Source: Bryobacteraceae bacterium
GTDB lineage: Bacteria; Acidobacteriota; Terriglobia; Bryobacterales; Bryobacteraceae
Reading direction: 5' to 3'
DNA length: 36,616 nucleotides
Assembly (NCBI GenBank): GCA_025055455.1
Contig: JANWXD010000021.1
Location: 1-36,616, forward strand
Below the pieces are notes generated by a model. The model searched no databases and was not told where the DNA came from. It was given only the letters and a program-made list of their open reading frames with translations. Made by a program: the position numbers and the translations under genes. This document shows positions 34,506-36,616 of the stretch, in pieces. Within the stretch, counting starts at the first letter, position 1, and every line of letters begins with the position of its first letter.

Positions 34506-36584
34506 TTATCGCCGAAGGCGGTCGCGCGCAGGGAACAGGCACGCCAGCGCCGCCATCCACGCCAGCGCGCTCACGACCGCGCCCGACGCCAGAATCCGAG
34601 GCTCGAATCGCATCAGCACGCAGTGACGCCCCGGAGGCACGACCAGCCCGCGAAAGGCGCCATTGACCACGAGCAGCGGATGCGCCCGACCGTCCAGAAA
34701 GGCCCGCCAGCCCGGATAATAGGCTTCGGAGGAAACCAGCAGCGCTGTGGCCTCCGTTTCCACCTCGAGTTCCACTTCGCGGGCCCTGTAGCGACGCACG
34801 CGCACCCTTCCCTGTCCTTCCCACACGCCCGGCGCCGCGCCTTCGACCGCCGCCACGCGGCGCGGGTCGAACTCCGCTGACTCCAGCGCCGCGAGGGCGT
34901 CCTCGAGAGTGCGCACGGGCCGCGCCCGCCCCACCAGGAAAAAGCGCGGCAAGGCTTCGCGATTCTCGTAGACTTCCCGGCCGGGCAACTGCGCCACGCG
35001 GCGAAACCCGGCGCGTTCCGCGGAGGCCAACGGCGTGCGGGACAGCACGTAGCGCACGTTGAGCAAGTCCAGCACCGGCGAGTCGAGCCGCGCCAGCTGA
35101 TAGTAGCGCCCCCAGCGCTCGCCTCCCGTGACCAAACGGCGCACGGCCATGTAGCGGTCGAGAGCGAAGGGGTCGTTGCCTCCCGCGGTCGGGATCTCGA
35201 TCAGATGCGCGCCGAGAGCCCAGTTCATAGAGTCGTTGACCGTGTCGATCCGGTCGGGTGGAAGGCTGCGGCCGGCCAGCGCTCGCACCCGCTCGAGAAC
35301 CTCCCGGCTGCCGTCGAAGGCCTCTCGGCTCAAGCCCGGCTCGGCGGCGAGCGAGGCGGTGTTCATGGGCCGGCCCGATCCGGTCCAAATCAGATCCAGC
35401 ACCGCCAGCGCTGCCACCGACCACTGCACGCGCCCGGAAGCTGCGCCGAAGAACATTTTTGCGCCCAGCCCCGCAAGCACTCCGACGCTGAGCGCGAACC
35501 ATGCCAAGGCGAACTCCGGATAAATCGACGAGCGCAGCAAGGACGGCAGGCGCGGAAACAACGCGCGTCCCAAGGGAGTGGCGTCGCCGAACATGACCAG
35601 CGCGGCGACCAGCGCCATCCAACCGTAGGTCGCCGCGTGCGGGTTGCGGCGGATCGCTACGGCGCCCAGCGCCAAAACCAGACCGGGGATGCCGCAGTAG
35701 AGGTAGAGAAATGTCGGCTCCCACGGGCCCTTGTATCTCGACAGATCGAAGATGCCGTAATAGTTGGGCGCCAGCAGGGAAATCAGGGCCGCCAGCGGTA
35801 TGCCGCCGCCCGTTCCGAGAAAGTCGGCTCGATAGCGGGCCACGCTGAGCCGCGTCAGTTCCGCAGTGGGCAACAGTTGGATCGCCGCGAGCGCGGCGGC
35901 CCACACGCTGGCCACGGCGACTGCGGCCACGGCTCGGCGTCGGGCCCGCCCGGTTAAAGCCAGCAGCGCGGCCAGCAGCAACGAGGAGGCGGCGGCTACG
36001 GCGGTGACGGCGGGGAAGCCCGCCAGCAGCGAGAGCGCCAGGGAGACCGCAAGAAGCGCCACCCAACGCCGGCGAACGCGCGCCGCCAGTTCGACCACCG
36101 CGAGCCAGGAAAGCGGCAACCAGGCCGCAGCGTTCACGGCGCCTAAGTGCTGCGTCTGGGAAGCGAAGAAACTGCCGAGCTCGAACACGCCTGCACCGGT
36201 GAAGGAGGCCGCCCGGCCGCATCCCAGCCGCCGCAGCAGCAGGAACGCGAAAACGCCCGCCAAAGCCACATGCAGCGCGATCTGCCACTCCAGCCAGTCG
36301 AGCAGGCGTTCCCCTCCCGTGAGGTTGCTGAGAGCGAACGTCAACAGCGCGGGTGGGTAGAAGACCTGTGCGGTCAGGTTCGCATAAAGGGGCATGCCGC
36401 AGTAGACGTACGGGCTCCACAGCGGCAGCTCGCCGCGCGCCAGCGACCGCGCGACGAAGTCCGCCAGCGGCAGATGGTAGTACCGCAGATCCCAGGGGAT
36501 CGCAAATCCGCCATGGAACAGAACGTGGCGGAAAAACACCAGCGGCGCCGCGACGAGAAGCAGCGTCGGAAGCGCGCGCCGCAT
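34506..36584 (-). CDS. YfhO-family polytopic membrane protein
   Basis: This 692-residue protein has about 12 membrane segments and a soluble domain. The start WDLRYYHLPLADFVARSL and the following LPLWSPYVYCGMPLYANLTA are the YfhO signature: an aspartate in the first periplasmic loop and the GxPL segment. The long C-terminal periplasmic part (about 390-660) holds LLNVRYVLSRTPL and the end LLVSSEAYYPGWRAFLDGRA, also typical. In Firmicutes YfhO glycosylates lipoteichoic acid; in this organism the acceptor is unknown but a GT-C glycosyltransferase role is plausible. It is the first of three genes followed by dnaG and rpoD and may be cotranscribed with them. The region to the window end shows no further gene. 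Confidence 0.8.
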   Translation of the reverse strand: MRRALPTLLLVAAPLVFFRHVLFHGGFAIPWDLRYYHLPLADFVARSLARGELPLWSPYVYCGMPLYANLTAQVFYPPALLTFALSNLTGGERLLDWLEWQIALHVALAGVFAFLLLRRLGCGRAASFTGAGVFELGSFFASQTQHLGAVNAAAWLPLSWLAVVELAARVRRRWVALLAVSLALSLLAGFPAVTAVAAASSLLLAALLALTGRARRRAVAAVAVASVWAAALAAIQLLPTAELTRLSVARYRADFLGTGGGIPLAALISLLAPNYYGIFDLSRYKGPWEPTFLYLYCGIPGLVLALGAVAIRRNPHAATYGWMALVAALVMFGDATPLGRALFPRLPSLLRSSIYPEFALAWFALSVGVLAGLGAKMFFGAASGRVQWSVAALAVLDLIWTGSGRPMNTASLAAEPGLSREAFDGSREVLERVRALAGRSLPPDRIDTVNDSMNWALGAHLIEIPTAGGNDPFALDRYMAVRRLVTGGERWGRYYQLARLDSPVLDLLNVRYVLSRTPLASAERAGFRRVAQLPGREVYENREALPRFFLVGRARPVRTLEDALAALESAEFDPRRVAAVEGAAPGVWEGQGRVRVRRYRAREVELEVETEATALLVSSEAYYPGWRAFLDGRAHPLLVVNGAFRGLVVPPGRHCVLMRFEPRILASGAVVSALAWMAALACLFPARDRLRR

Positions 36585-36616
36585 GGTCGGGTTCCTACGG
36601 TTGTCCTGGCCGGCTC

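Noticed and set aside
34297-36420. 707-residue open frame on the minus strand in another phase of yfhO
   Set aside because: It is Arg/Ala/Gly-rich shadow sequence over a gene with clear YfhO motifs and ends inside dnaG.

Overview
The window is a GC-rich chromosomal segment, by eye mid-60s percent, with tightly packed genes on both strands. Gene content suggests an Acidobacteriota bacterium, probably of the Solibacteres/Bryobacterales type. That placement is an inference from the kinds of families present: a DUF4838 hydrolase, a CehA-like PHP protein paired with a Tat-exported DegT aminotransferase, a nitrilase with an N-terminal beta-sandwich, YfhO and GT-C membrane proteins, and small lineage-type membrane proteins. 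No rRNA, insertion sequence, CRISPR array or prophage was seen.

Layout. Positions 1-3.1 kb hold the 3' end of a citrate synthase (frame-disrupted) converging on a korDABC operon for 2-oxoglutarate:ferredoxin oxidoreductase. Positions 3.3-5.5 kb hold a secreted protein interrupted by tandem in-frame stops, groES behind a near-consensus sigma-70 promoter, an OmpH/Skp-like chaperone and a one-TM protein. Positions 5.5-8.8 kb (minus) hold the PHP-domain protein and the Tat-signal DegT aminotransferase. Positions 8.9-12.0 kb (plus) hold a family-5 uracil-DNA glycosylase, a broken ribbon-helix-helix gene, TenA and a purine-type NCS2 permease. Positions 12.1-13.1 kb hold a MazF remnant next to an intact HEPN/MNT pair. 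Positions 13.2-18.7 kb hold an AhbD/NirJ-like radical SAM protein, a sulfide:quinone oxidoreductase, a small membrane protein, a UlaG-like metallo-beta-lactamase-fold hydrolase and an ExuT-like MFS transporter.

Positions 18.7-20.8 kb (minus) hold a GT-C type membrane protein and tRNA-Pro(UGG). Positions 20.9-26.6 kb are a translationally coupled operon valS-nadC-birA-coaX-unknown, which charges valyl-tRNA and makes NAD, protein-bound biotin and CoA. It is followed by a frameshifted secreted nitrilase. Positions 27.8-28.4 kb (minus) hold a Phd/VapB antitoxin with a frameshifted VapC. Positions 28.5-36.6 kb (minus) hold the DUF4838 protein, rpoD, dnaG and a YfhO-family protein; dnaG-rpoD is the classical macromolecular-synthesis pairing.

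How they work together. The core is housekeeping: replication, transcription, tRNA charging, cofactors and chaperones. Kor, SQR and the AhbD-like protein point to anaerobic or low-oxygen metabolism with low-potential electron carriers and possible sulfide oxidation. The secreted hydrolases and the hexuronate-type transporter fit a polysaccharide-degrading lifestyle.

The most unusual global feature is a set of six broken reading frames: citrate synthase end, secreted protein, RHH gene, mazF, nitrilase and vapC. Three of these are toxin-antitoxin components, while the long essential genes are all intact. This is either selective decay of accessory genes or local sequence error. I did not find one convincing undescribed multi-gene system. 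The best leads are the 229-residue unknown coupled to coaX, the Tat-DegT/PHP pair, the TenA-NCS2 pair and the toxin-antitoxin graveyard.
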